Below, in pieces: positions 45,880 to 54,912 of a DNA stretch of 64,000 nucleotides. The stretch is from Comamonadaceae bacterium (GTDB lineage: Bacteria > Pseudomonadota > Gammaproteobacteria > Burkholderiales > Burkholderiaceae_C). The position numbers were made by a program, and so were the translations under genes. How positions within the stretch are numbered: the first letter of the stretch is position 1; each line of letters opens with the position of its first letter. The stretch spans positions 29,797-93,796 of the forward strand of contig JAIYCB010000039.1 of the NCBI GenBank assembly GCA_027488215.1, read 5' to 3'. Under the pieces are notes generated by a model that did no database searches, was not told where the DNA came from, and saw only the letters and a list, made by a program, of their open reading frames with translations.

Positions 45880-47112
45880 TCAAATCACCCCGGAGGCTTT
45901 CAAGGCTTCCAGGCGAGCTTGGTCTAATCCGAGAAAGTCACCATAAATTTGGGTGTTGTCAGCGCCCAAAGCACGCCCGGTGTGACGAAAGGTCGGCGGT
46001 GTCCGCGACATGCGGGGCACGGCAGCGGGAATAATCAACTCGCCGATGCGGGGATCCTGCACGCGCATCAAGTTACCGCGTGCGGCGTAATGCGGGTCTT
46101 CAAAGATGTCTTGAATTGAGTAAATTTGCGCGCACGGCACCCCAGCTTCGCGGGTTTGTTCAATCACCTCTTGGAGGCTGCGACTGCCCACCCAGTCAGC
46201 CACGATGGCGTTGACTTCATGGCGATGTTGAACACGGTCAGCACTGGTGGGATAACGTTCAGCAATATCGAGCTGCCCTATTAGGACAGCAAAGCGCTGA
46301 AACATCTTGTCCGACGTGCAGGCCAACGCCACCCACTCCCCGCTACCGGTGAGGTAGTGACTGTGGGGCACCACATTGATGGTGTCGGCTCCCATGCGGG
46401 TGCGTACAGTGCCGTTTCGGGCATAAGCTGGGGCCATCTCATCGAGCAAGCGAAAGACGGACTCATACAACCCCAAATCTATGAACTGGCCAAGACCTGT
46501 TCGGTCCCGGTAGCGCAGCGCTGAAAGTACACCAATAGCGCCCCACATGCCAGAGGTGTAGTCGGCCATAGACGTAGAGCCTGGCACCACAGGCGGGCCG
46601 TCTGCTTCGCCGGCCAAAAAGGACAGCCCTGAAAAGGCGTGCGCAATGCGGGCAAATCCAGGTTCGCCGCTTTTCGGACCAGTTTGTCCAAAAGCGCTGA
46701 TGCGCAGCATAACAAGCCCGGGGTTAATCTTGGCGAGTTCTTCATAGCCAAGGCCCCATTTTTCAAGGGTGCCAGGGCGAAAGTTTTCCAGAAGAACGTC
46801 TGAACGAGCTACTAAATCGCGCAGCAACTGGGCCCCCTCTGGCTTGCGAAGGTCTAGTGTGACGGTCTTTTTGTTGCGGGCCTCGCTGAGCCACACCAAT
46901 GTGTCACCGCACTCGGTGGTTGTACCAAACTTACGCAACGCATCGCCAGCGCTGGGCTCTTCTATCTTGATGACCTCGGCTCCAAAGTCCGCCAATATGG
47001 TTCCGCAAAACGGAGCCGCCACAAAAGTGGCAATGTCCAAGACCCGAATGCCATCAAGCGCGCCAACGTTTGGTGATTTCGCATGACCATCAGCTTTGTC
47101 TTGAGAATTCAT
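45880..47112 (-). CDS. Family III CoA-transferase (CaiB/BaiF)
   Basis: 410 residues. The family fold is seen in GIRVLDIATFVAAPFCGTIL, LADFGAEVIKIEEP, NKKTVTLDLRKPEG and DVLLENFRPGTLEKWG. D184 in MADYTSGMWG is the likely CoA-thioester-forming aspartate. It moves CoA between acids, often from succinyl-CoA. It is first in the minus-strand block and divergent from the LysR at 47332 across about 220 bases. With BKACE on the other side of the regulator, it suggests CoA-dependent processing of a keto acid. Confidence 0.92.
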   Translation of the reverse strand: MNSQDKADGHAKSPNVGALDGIRVLDIATFVAAPFCGTILADFGAEVIKIEEPSAGDALRKFGTTTECGDTLVWLSEARNKKTVTLDLRKPEGAQLLRDLVARSDVLLENFRPGTLEKWGLGYEELAKINPGLVMLRISAFGQTGPKSGEPGFARIAHAFSGLSFLAGEADGPPVVPGSTSMADYTSGMWGAIGVLSALRYRDRTGLGQFIDLGLYESVFRLLDEMAPAYARNGTVRTRMGADTINVVPHSHYLTGSGEWVALACTSDKMFQRFAVLIGQLDIAERYPTSADRVQHRHEVNAIVADWVGSRSLQEVIEQTREAGVPCAQIYSIQDIFEDPHYAARGNLMRVQDPRIGELIIPAAVPRMSRTPPTFRHTGRALGADNTQIYGDFLGLDQARLEALKASGVI

Positions 47113-47169
47113 ATTTGGTCAGACTCCTTGCAGTAAATGTAAAAGCCCAGCCAACATCCTTCCATCGCA

Positions 47170-47195
47170 TTTATCTCATGGATTGCGCAGATAAA
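47170..47195. promoter_or_regulatory. Inverted repeat between divergent CoA-transferase and lysR genes
   Basis: TTTATCT (47170-47176) and AGATAAA (47189-47195) flank 12 bases in the divergent promoter, about 60 bases upstream of the CoA-transferase start. The position and symmetry suit a binding site for the adjacent LysR regulator. The same arms occur upstream of dctP. Confidence 0.45.
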
Positions 47196-47331
47196 CCGAA
47201 CAATGAGCCTTTTTAACAAAAGTCTTGGCGCAATGAGGGGGTTAAAAGTTACTTGCGCAATAGACTATATTGTCCCGAAAGACTAAACAATCCAGTGCTT
47301 TGATGAGGCAACAACTGACTTGACCACCCCC

Positions 47332-48300
47332 ATGAAATCAGCCGTTAAAAATATTCACAACATCAACCTCAAACTGTTACAAGCTTTTTTGCTGGTTGGA
47401 GAGACTCGCAGCTTTCGCAACGCCGCAGAAATGTCATTTCGCTCGACATCGGCCGTTAGCGCCCAGATTCGCCAACTTGAAGAGCAGCTCGGTGTTATTT
47501 TGTTTTACAGAACCACACGCAATGTGCGCTTGACCGCTGAGGGCGAGCAATTACTCGACTGTGCCAAGCGCGCTTTGATGGAAGTGGAAGATGGACTACG
47601 CAAGATCCAAGAATCAGCCGACATTCGCCGTGGCCGCGTCTCACTTGCTTGCTCCCCCACCATTGCAGCCACACGACTAGCGCGGGTACTGGCCGCGTTT
47701 GAGACGGACTATCCCAGCATTGAAGTTTTTGTGCGCGAACTCAGTTCCGAGGCACTGATGGACAGTGTGCGTCAACGAGAGGTGGATTTCGGTATTGGCC
47801 CCATCGTCGCTCATCACGAATTCACATTTGAACGATTGCTGGAGGACCCCCTTTACGCGGTGGTACCAAAGCGCTTCATCACGACCAGCAAAGACACCAT
47901 CACGCTGGCTACACTGACCAAAATGCCGCTGCTGCTTCTCAACCAATCAAACGCGCTGCGGGACTACTTGGACAATGTCCTGGCGGAACGCAACCTCACC
48001 ATGACAACCCGCTACGAATTCACGCAGGCCCAAACGCTGATTTCTATGGCCAGCGCTGGCTTGGGCGCAGCCATTCTTCCTAAGGTTGTGTTACCCGAAG
48101 TTATTGACCCGAGCACTTATGCGCTGCGCATTGTCAGCCCGTCTTTGTCGCGTGAAATAGCCATCATCACCGTGCGCGGCCAGTCGCTTTCACCGGCATC
48201 GCGCCGGCTGCTTGACCTGATGAAAGAGCTAATCGGCAAAACCCAGGAAGTCCCGCACGCAACCCGCAAGACCAGCCGCAGCAGACCCCAGAAGGTTTGA
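47332..48300 (+). CDS. LysR-family transcriptional regulator
   Basis: 322 residues. The N-terminal winged helix includes LKLLQAFLLVGETRSFRNAA, then STSAVSAQIRQLEEQLGVILF. The periplasmic-binding-like effector domain spans about 95-300 (GRVSLACSPTIAATRLARVL; GIGPIVAHHEF). The ATG at 47332 is preferred to a TTG at 47320. It is divergent from the CoA-transferase block and converges on the BKACE gene, so it is the likely local activator. The effector is unknown. Confidence 0.9.
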   Translation: MKSAVKNIHNINLKLLQAFLLVGETRSFRNAAEMSFRSTSAVSAQIRQLEEQLGVILFYRTTRNVRLTAEGEQLLDCAKRALMEVEDGLRKIQESADIRRGRVSLACSPTIAATRLARVLAAFETDYPSIEVFVRELSSEALMDSVRQREVDFGIGPIVAHHEFTFERLLEDPLYAVVPKRFITTSKDTITLATLTKMPLLLLNQSNALRDYLDNVLAERNLTMTTRYEFTQAQTLISMASAGLGAAILPKVVLPEVIDPSTYALRIVSPSLSREIAIITVRGQSLSPASRRLLDLMKELIGKTQEVPHATRKTSRSRPQKV

Positions 48301-48351
48301 CTAGCAGCAATCGTTCTGTTCAAGGCCTAGCGGCAACTACCGTGCAGCAGC

Positions 48352-49239
48352 TTAAGCAGGCAAGCACAGCATTTCACGCGTGTCGTCCGGCGTGGCGACT
48401 TCTCGTCCGGACAATCGCGCCACTTCAGCGACACGGCGAATCAGTTCTTCATTCGTTGGACTGCCCAGTTCACGGTAGGGGTAATCGCCGATACCGGGCG
48501 ACACATGACCGCCCAAGCTGGCAGCCAAGCCTGCCAAACGCAGCAGGTCGCCGCCCACCACGTTGGCCGACCATTCCAGCTTGCGGTTTGGCGGCAGAAA
48601 ACGCAGGTGCGCCTCAAGGCCTTCAGGCGTACCGGGATGACCGGTCAGGCAATCCCCATCGGTCATGTTGATCAGGAAATAAGCGGGCTCATTCACCAGC
48701 CCCTGGTCCATCAAGGCTGCGGCGCGCCGTGTGAAGCCTACAGACCATGTGACCAGTTGAGGTTTGATGCCGCTGGCAACAAAATCCCGTGCATAGCGTT
48801 GCAGCGTGTCAGTGCGATTGATGTACACGCGCTCAGGGTGAGTGAAGGTCCGAGTAGCCGAGTTATATGACTCAAGGTTGACCGAGCCCGTGTCGATAGG
48901 CGCGATGTCCGGACGAGTAGCCGGATCTTTGGCCAGAGTCGTCACGCAATTGATACGACCCGCCGGATCACCGTCGTTTGAAAACCAGCCCAGTGTTGGG
49001 TAGACCAAGATATCACTTTTTACTCGAATCTTGCGAATGATTTCGGCATAAGCCTCGACAGTGTGCAGGGGTGATCCGTCGGGGTTGCGCGCATGAAAAT
49101 GCACAATGCTTGCCCCCGCCTCCCGGCAGCGTGTTGCTGACTCGGCGATCTCGTCGGGAGTCCACGGCACATGGGGGTTGTCGTGGCGCATGGCGTACTC
49201 ATTGATACGCGCCTCAATGATCATTTTTTTCTTCAGCAT
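48352..49239 (-). CDS. Beta-keto acid cleavage enzyme (BKACE, DUF849)
   Basis: 295 residues. The zinc-binding pair H47/H49 is in IVHFHARNPDG. The N-terminal ARINEY, the IDTGSVNLESYN segment, LEWSANVVGGD and GGHVSPGIGDYPY match the family. BKACEs condense a beta-keto acid with acetyl-CoA, releasing acetoacetate and a shortened CoA ester. GGAGG lies 9 bases before the ATG at 49239; the ATG at 49248 would overlap it. A truncated second BKACE lies at 59190-59480. The keto acid is unknown. Confidence 0.9.
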   Translation of the reverse strand: MLKKKMIIEARINEYAMRHDNPHVPWTPDEIAESATRCREAGASIVHFHARNPDGSPLHTVEAYAEIIRKIRVKSDILVYPTLGWFSNDGDPAGRINCVTTLAKDPATRPDIAPIDTGSVNLESYNSATRTFTHPERVYINRTDTLQRYARDFVASGIKPQLVTWSVGFTRRAAALMDQGLVNEPAYFLINMTDGDCLTGHPGTPEGLEAHLRFLPPNRKLEWSANVVGGDLLRLAGLAASLGGHVSPGIGDYPYRELGSPTNEELIRRVAEVARLSGREVATPDDTREMLCLPA

Positions 49240-49507
49240 CAAATACATCCTCCAAATTGTGTACTGTGAGTTTAGGCAAGACCTTTCAAGACATTACACA
49301 TATTTTCTTGAGGACTGTGCGAACAAAGCCCAGACACTGTGTTTTAAAAAAATATAAAAATGCAGTTAAATTAAGCCCTGATGTTTGTTCAATTATTCAT
49401 ACACTTTCTGAGACCATGACACGCAACTGGTCGCTTGAGCCATCCGTCTGATCAGAAAATTTTTACAAAGTGGTTGTTGTCCATCACTTCAAAAGCGAGA
49501 CTAAAAA

Positions 49508-51124
49508 ATGCAAGACGATTCATTTGACTTTGTCGTGGTAGGCGCCGGCACTGCGGGTTGCGTTTTGGCCAAACGACTGAGCGACCAGGGCTCCACGGTT
49601 TGCTTGCTCGAAGCTGGACCCCCTGACACGCATCCCTTCATCCACATTCCTGCTGGTTACATCAAAAACATTTACAACAAAAATTTAACTTGGAACTTCC
49701 ATTCGGAACCATCGATCCACACCCACCATCGCTGTTTTTCGCTCCCGCAAGGACGGGTGTTGGGCGGCTCGAGTTCTATCAATGGACTCAACCATGTCAG
49801 GGGCCAGCATGCCGATTACGACCTATGGGCCGAGCAAGGCAACCCCGGTTGGCGCTTTGAAGATGTATTGCCCTACTTCAAACGGTCCGAAAAAAAGACA
49901 GGTCCCGGAGACGATCATTACCGTGGGCGATCTGGCGAGTTACCCATTAGCGACCTCGACTGGCGTCACCCTGTTTGCGAAGACTTCCTGAGGGGCCTAG
50001 AAGCCATGGGCATCCCAAGAACACCAGATTACAACGGTGCAACTCATGCCGGCAGTGGTTACTTTCAGCGGGCAATTGACAACGGCTGGCGTTACAGCTC
50101 AGCCAAAGCATTTTTAAAGCCCGCATTAAAGTCTGGAAGGGTCGATATCCGAACACACGCCCATGCCACCCGTATTCTTTTTGCAGGCAAACGTGCCACA
50201 GGGGTTGAATTCATCAGTGGCGGTCCAGGGGGCCCAGTTGCGACGGTTCACGCTCGACGAGAAGTCGTTTTGTCGGCAGGTGCGCTCAATACACCCAAGC
50301 TCTTGCAACTCTCGGGGGTCGGACCGTCTGATCTGCTGCAAAAAATTGGCGTGCCCGTTCTTCATGAACTCAGTGGTGTAGGCAACAACCTGCGTGATCA
50401 CTACGGCGTGAGAATGGTCGCGCGACTTCGAGATGTTTCTACGATCAACAGCTTGGTCAAGGGACCAGCACTCTTGTGGCAGATCGCACGATGGATGTTG
50501 AAAATGCCGTCACCCCTGGCAGTAAGCCCATCCTTGGCGCATGTCTTTTGGAAATCAAATCCTACAGTGCCTCGACCGGACCTCGAATACGTGTTTACTC
50601 CCGCCAGTTTCAAAGAAGGCGTTGTCGGCTTGTTAGACAAGTTTCCGGGGATGACCCTGGGTTTATGGCAAGGTCGACCCGAAAGCTTGGGGTATGTCCA
50701 TGCACGCTCAGCCAATTGTTTTGAAGCCCCGGTTATCCAGCCCAACTACTTGGCTTCTGAGTTTGACCAGCGCACGCTGATTGACGGCATGAAACAGGGC
50801 CGAAAATGGTTGGCAAATCCCGCCACACAGCCGTATTTGGTGGGCGAAACCTCGCCGGGCCCCCAATGCGAGTCTGACGACGAATGGCTAGATTTTGCAA
50901 AGCAAAAAGGTACTACTGTCTATCACATGATCGGAACTTGCCGCATGGGACCCGCCGGACGACATGACTCTGTTGTTGACGCAAAATTGAGGGTTCACGG
51001 CCTGCAAGGACTACGCGTTATTGACGCCTCCATCATGCCCACCATGCCGTCAGTCAACACCAATGCTTCAACGCTAATGATTGCCGAAAAAGGCTCAGAC
51101 ATGTTGTTGGCAGACCAGCCTTGA
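49508..51124 (+). CDS. GMC-family FAD oxidoreductase, second copy
   Basis: 538 residues. The FAD motif VVGAGTAGCVLAKRL begins near residue 9. GRVLGGSSSINGLNHVRG and the active-site pair in VYHMIGTCRMG (His) and PSVNTNASTLM (Asn) are intact. It is clearly divergent from the GMC enzyme at 41985-43649 (for example TAGCVLAKRL against SSGCVLANRL), so it is a separate acquisition or ancient paralogue. It lies divergent from BKACE across about 270 bases. The alcohol substrate is not known. Confidence 0.9.
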   Translation: MQDDSFDFVVVGAGTAGCVLAKRLSDQGSTVCLLEAGPPDTHPFIHIPAGYIKNIYNKNLTWNFHSEPSIHTHHRCFSLPQGRVLGGSSSINGLNHVRGQHADYDLWAEQGNPGWRFEDVLPYFKRSEKKTGPGDDHYRGRSGELPISDLDWRHPVCEDFLRGLEAMGIPRTPDYNGATHAGSGYFQRAIDNGWRYSSAKAFLKPALKSGRVDIRTHAHATRILFAGKRATGVEFISGGPGGPVATVHARREVVLSAGALNTPKLLQLSGVGPSDLLQKIGVPVLHELSGVGNNLRDHYGVRMVARLRDVSTINSLVKGPALLWQIARWMLKMPSPLAVSPSLAHVFWKSNPTVPRPDLEYVFTPASFKEGVVGLLDKFPGMTLGLWQGRPESLGYVHARSANCFEAPVIQPNYLASEFDQRTLIDGMKQGRKWLANPATQPYLVGETSPGPQCESDDEWLDFAKQKGTTVYHMIGTCRMGPAGRHDSVVDAKLRVHGLQGLRVIDASIMPTMPSVNTNASTLMIAEKGSDMLLADQP

Positions 51125-52006
51125 CAAATCATCGCTTAATGACAACATTCACAGCGTCAATGTGAATTTGGCGTGAGTCTAAACTGGATGAAGTTTGAAG
51201 CCAAGGTGCATTGGTCAAAATACACTTTGTGTCTTTTTCATCTTTCTATATCAAGACATTTTTTGTGACGAGAATTTCCACAATCTCTAGTACGAGTGGC
51301 CCGGAATTCAAACCTGATAATTTGCCCCACAGTACACACTTCCGACGACAAAGCGGAAGTCCAGAACGCTAAACCGATTGCTTAAAAGCCGACATCGTCC
51401 ATAACCTCCAGCCTCCAGGCAGCCCAATTGCTTGAATTTGGATGCGGATCTGCGACCTTAATGAGTGCCGGGAACAGTTACGAAGCAGAAGTCGCCATCT
51501 GTCTGGGCGGTTGAATACTTTCTTCAAAATCAACTTGCATCTGATGAGAAAGCGTGAGCATCAAGCGGTGTGATGTACTAGCGTCTTTAACGATTATTTG
51601 CTCCACTTTTATGACACGGTGCAGCGGCCTTTGCTTGCTGCACGCCTGCCCAGTTACGGACGCCGAACATCGAGCAATCACGAAGGAAGGCTGACCAAGG
51701 TGAATGAGAAGCGCCTTCCCCGGTAACGCCATCGGCCCACACTTGGCCGCCGTTGTGCTAGATGATGCTCTGGATGGTAGATAGTCCGTGTTCACTGCTA
51801 CGCTCGTATCTTCTCACCCAAGACCGGACAATTGCAACTTTATTTCCATGAGCATCCGACCGACGTCAGCGATGAGATCGAGTCTTCGCCTTTTGATTGA
51901 GAAAAAGTAATTACGCGAAATAATTGGCTAGCAAAGAGTTCAATTCTTGCCACAATCCACATGTCTACCGATGACTCCAATTTCGCCAGACCGGAGATCC
52001 CTGCCC
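51125..52006. other. Intergenic region with a kinase relic
   Basis: About 880 bases between the second GMC gene and the mandelate racemase-like gene. Apart from the histidine-kinase remnant at 51678-51793 no open frame shows a family motif. Composition is mixed and stop codons are frequent. Confidence 0.5.
51678..51793 (-). pseudogene. Histidine-kinase ATPase-domain remnant
   Basis: On the minus strand the frame reads GLSTIQSII, a stop, then HNGGQVWADGVTGEGA; after a frame change it continues FSFTLVSLPS and ends. This reproduces the G2-box end of a sensor kinase (GLSTV...HGGRVWAEG...GAxFxFTLP). One nonsense codon and one frameshift within 116 bases mean it is dead. The rest of the kinase is not recognisable. 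Confidence 0.6.
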
Positions 52007-53077
52007 ATGAAAATCGCCAGCGTTCGTACGACTTCTGTTCTTGCCCCCTTACCCCGGCCCGTGCGCACCGCTTCGGGCACCATTAACCAGTTTCCGCTCG
52101 TCTTGATTGATGTGTGCACCGATGCAAACGTGGTGGGCCGCGCCTATGCGCAGGTGTACCTGCCAGAGCTGCTGCCAGCGCTGGAACGAGCCGTGGTCAG
52201 TCTTGCCGGAATGGTCACGGGTTTGCCGCTTGCGCCCCGAGATGTTCACGCTTATCTGCTGCGCCGTTGCCGCCTGTTCGGCATGAAGGGACTGTTGGGC
52301 GTGGCGCTCGGTGGACTAGACATGGCGCTGTGGGACGCATGGGCACGCGCACGCGGGGAGCCACTGGCGCGCTCGCTCGGGGCCGACCTGCGGCCACTCA
52401 GGGCTTACAACAGTGTCGGTCTGTACGATGCGAATGAGGTGATGGCGATTGCAGAGGAAACGCTGGCGGCTGGTTTTTCAGGCCTCAAGATCAAGGCCGG
52501 ATTTCCAACGTTCGCCGAGGACCTGGCCGCCGTCCGCGCGGCCAAACGGGCGCTGGGCAACTCAAACGCGCTGATGATCGACTACAACCAGTCGCTTACG
52601 CTGCCGGAGGCTATGGCGCGCTGCAAGGCCCTCGATGACGAGGGGCTGGAGTGGATAGAGGAGCCGATTCTGGCCGACGATTTGGAGGGCTGCGCCCGCA
52701 TTGCAGAGGCCCTCACCACGCCGCTCCAGATCGGCGAGAACTTCCACGGGCCCTCTGAGATGCGAGCGGCAATTGCCGCTCGTGCCTCGGATCTGGTCAT
52801 GCCGGACGCGCAGTTTATCCACGGGGTTACTGGCTGGCTCGAGGCGTCGGCGCTGGCTCAGACGGCGGGGCTGCCCATGTCTTCTCACACTTTCGTTGAA
52901 GCAAGTGCGCAGCTGCTGTGCGCGACGCCCACTGCGCACTGGGTCGAAGTATTGGACGCCGCCGGCGGGCTGCGATATGCACCTCTACTCATAAAAGACG
53001 GTATGTTGGTGCCATGGGACACGCCGGGAATAGGACTGCAATGGCGCGAGGACATAGTCGCGCGGTGCCGAGTGTGA
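52007..53077 (+). CDS. Mandelate racemase-like enolase-superfamily enzyme
   Basis: 356 residues. It matches Pseudomonas mandelate racemase residue for residue with an offset of three: K161/K163 (KIKAGF; K164/K166), D192 and N194 (IDYNQSL), E218/E219 (WIEEP), E244 (GENF), D267 (MPDAQ), H294 (SSHTF) and E314 (HWVEVLD). The Lys/His two-base site is therefore complete, which supports racemisation of a 2-hydroxy acid. GGAG precedes the ATG at 52007. A mandelate dehydrogenase-like gene follows 500 bases downstream. Mandelate is the leading candidate, but other aryl or alkyl 2-hydroxy acids are possible. Confidence 0.88.
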   Translation: MKIASVRTTSVLAPLPRPVRTASGTINQFPLVLIDVCTDANVVGRAYAQVYLPELLPALERAVVSLAGMVTGLPLAPRDVHAYLLRRCRLFGMKGLLGVALGGLDMALWDAWARARGEPLARSLGADLRPLRAYNSVGLYDANEVMAIAEETLAAGFSGLKIKAGFPTFAEDLAAVRAAKRALGNSNALMIDYNQSLTLPEAMARCKALDDEGLEWIEEPILADDLEGCARIAEALTTPLQIGENFHGPSEMRAAIAARASDLVMPDAQFIHGVTGWLEASALAQTAGLPMSSHTFVEASAQLLCATPTAHWVEVLDAAGGLRYAPLLIKDGMLVPWDTPGIGLQWREDIVARCRV

Positions 53078-53581
53078 CGCTGTAAGGTATTGTTGGGGCG
53101 ACTGCAAATCCGATGGGTAAGACGGATTGCCAAGAGGCGAATTTTTTTTCTTTTACTCTGAAACCTTTAAATGTGGAATTTTCGCAGTTGTTGATGATCG
53201 AGCAGTCTCGTTGCAATCATGCAAGGGTACTGGGGTAATTCGGCTTTTAAAAGCTATTTTGAGTGTTGGCTGTTCATGCCGGCATCACGAAGCTCTCCCT
53301 GTTGATCTTCTTGTTCAGCCGCTGGACTTCACCAAACAGCTCCTTGACTGTCAGCGTATTTAATAAATTCGCCCCAGCCATCATTCCGGCGGTGGACATC
53401 ACAGCGACGTGCCGAAATTGAAAATAATAAAGGTCCTGCTTACCAGTGCTTCGGCAGTTACCTGCGTGACACACCGAAACCTGAAAAAAACTTACCACTA
53501 GCATAAATAATTGGCGGGAATACTTGCGCCCAAATGAGAAACAACTATAAGATTAATAAAAAATATTTTAGGGCTTTGTGA
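53078..53581. other. AT-rich intergenic region
   Basis: About 500 bases between the racemase- and dehydrogenase-like genes. On the minus strand a short tail ending LTVKELFGEVQRLNKKINRESF (split here as LTVKELFGEV and QRLNKKINRESF) at 53274-53400 looks like a real protein C-terminus but I do not recognise it. No intact gene is present. Confidence 0.45.
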
Positions 53582-54721
53582 ATGAGTAATTTATCCGGAG
53601 CGCTTTCAATTGCCGATTTACGTCAAATGGCACGACGTCGCTTACCCGCTTCCGTTTTTGATTTCATCGATGGTGGGGCTGAGGATGAACGCACCCTTGC
53701 AGACAACCGTCATGCGCTTACCCGACATCGCATCAGTTCACGCGTACTTGTCGATGTATCACGTCCCAATCTAGAGACTTCTATTTTTGGCAATACATGG
53801 GCCGCTCCATTTGTGGTTTGCCCTATGGGTTCTTGTGCACTTGGATGGCCGGAGGCAGATATTGCAATCGCTAAAGCAGCCACATCCCACGGCATCGCGT
53901 ACACCTTATCCACCATGTCAACCACTAGCATTGAACGGATGGCTAGTGCAGTACAAGGGCGTTTGTGGTTCCAACTCTATGTTCTAAAAAACTCGGCTTT
54001 GAATGACGATTTAATTGCCCGAGCGCATGCTGCTGGCTATGAAGCTCTAGTGGTAACCGTTGATTTGCCTGTTGGTGGCAAACGCGAACGTGATTTACGT
54101 AATGGGATCTCAATGCCATTGCGATTTAGTACGAAGCATATCTGGCAAGGTATCACTCACCCTGGATGGGCTTGGAGGATGATCAATTCCAAATTTCCTG
54201 AGTTTGAAAACGTCCGTGACTTCATGGGACAAGAAGGGGCTGGACTCACTATTGCAGCGCGAGTTGGCGAAAGCCTGAACGCAAGCTACCAATGGTCTGA
54301 CCTTGTCCAATTGCGAGACAAATGGAAGGGTAAATTATTGGTTAAAGGTGTGCAACACCCAGGTGATGCACTGCGTATGTTGGAGATCGGTATTGACGGC
54401 CTATGGATATCAAATCACGGGGGGCGACAGCTTGACGGGGCGATCGCATCTGCTGACGCACTTCCCGCAATTTATGAAGCAACCCAAGGACGCACCACAT
54501 TGATCATGGACTCAGGGGTAAGACGGGGTGTAGACGCTTTAGTAGCAAAAGCGCTTGGAGCCAATGCAGTCGGCATTGGACGAGCACCATTGCTAGGAGC
54601 CTGTGTGGGTGGTGAGAAAGGCGCTCATAAAGCAATAGAAATTTTGATAGACGAGCTACGGCGAGCAATGCAACTAAGTGGTGTTGCAAATTTTTCTTCC
54701 GCAAAAGTTGATCTATCCTAA
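53582..54721 (+). CDS. FMN-dependent 2-hydroxy acid dehydrogenase, (S)-mandelate dehydrogenase-like
   Basis: 379 residues. Active-site residues are Y133 (WFQLYV), R170 (RERDLRNG), K255 (LLVKGV), H279 and R282 (SNHGGRQLDGA). FDFIDGGAEDE near the N-terminus and the segment around 178-215 (MPLRFSTKHIWQGITHPGW) resemble MdlB, whose equivalent segment binds the membrane. The enzyme would oxidise an (S)-2-hydroxy acid to the 2-oxo acid. Base composition is distinctly more AT-rich than its neighbours, so it was probably acquired separately from the racemase-like gene. L-lactate or another 2-hydroxy acid is possible. Confidence 0.87.
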   Translation: MSNLSGALSIADLRQMARRRLPASVFDFIDGGAEDERTLADNRHALTRHRISSRVLVDVSRPNLETSIFGNTWAAPFVVCPMGSCALGWPEADIAIAKAATSHGIAYTLSTMSTTSIERMASAVQGRLWFQLYVLKNSALNDDLIARAHAAGYEALVVTVDLPVGGKRERDLRNGISMPLRFSTKHIWQGITHPGWAWRMINSKFPEFENVRDFMGQEGAGLTIAARVGESLNASYQWSDLVQLRDKWKGKLLVKGVQHPGDALRMLEIGIDGLWISNHGGRQLDGAIASADALPAIYEATQGRTTLIMDSGVRRGVDALVAKALGANAVGIGRAPLLGACVGGEKGAHKAIEILIDELRRAMQLSGVANFSSAKVDLS

Positions 54722-54912
54722 TTCCTGTTATCACAACCTGAAGTATTTGATGAATTACAAGGACAGCAAGGGTGGTGGCAAAAAGTCTGGTCATATATCG
54801 CCTGCCGCTTGGACACCAAGAACATTGGATGTCACCCTCTTGTTAGACACCCGATAAGGTCGAAAGTCAAAACAAGAGAACGTCATAAATAGAGTCCACT
54901 CCAGACTCTAGT

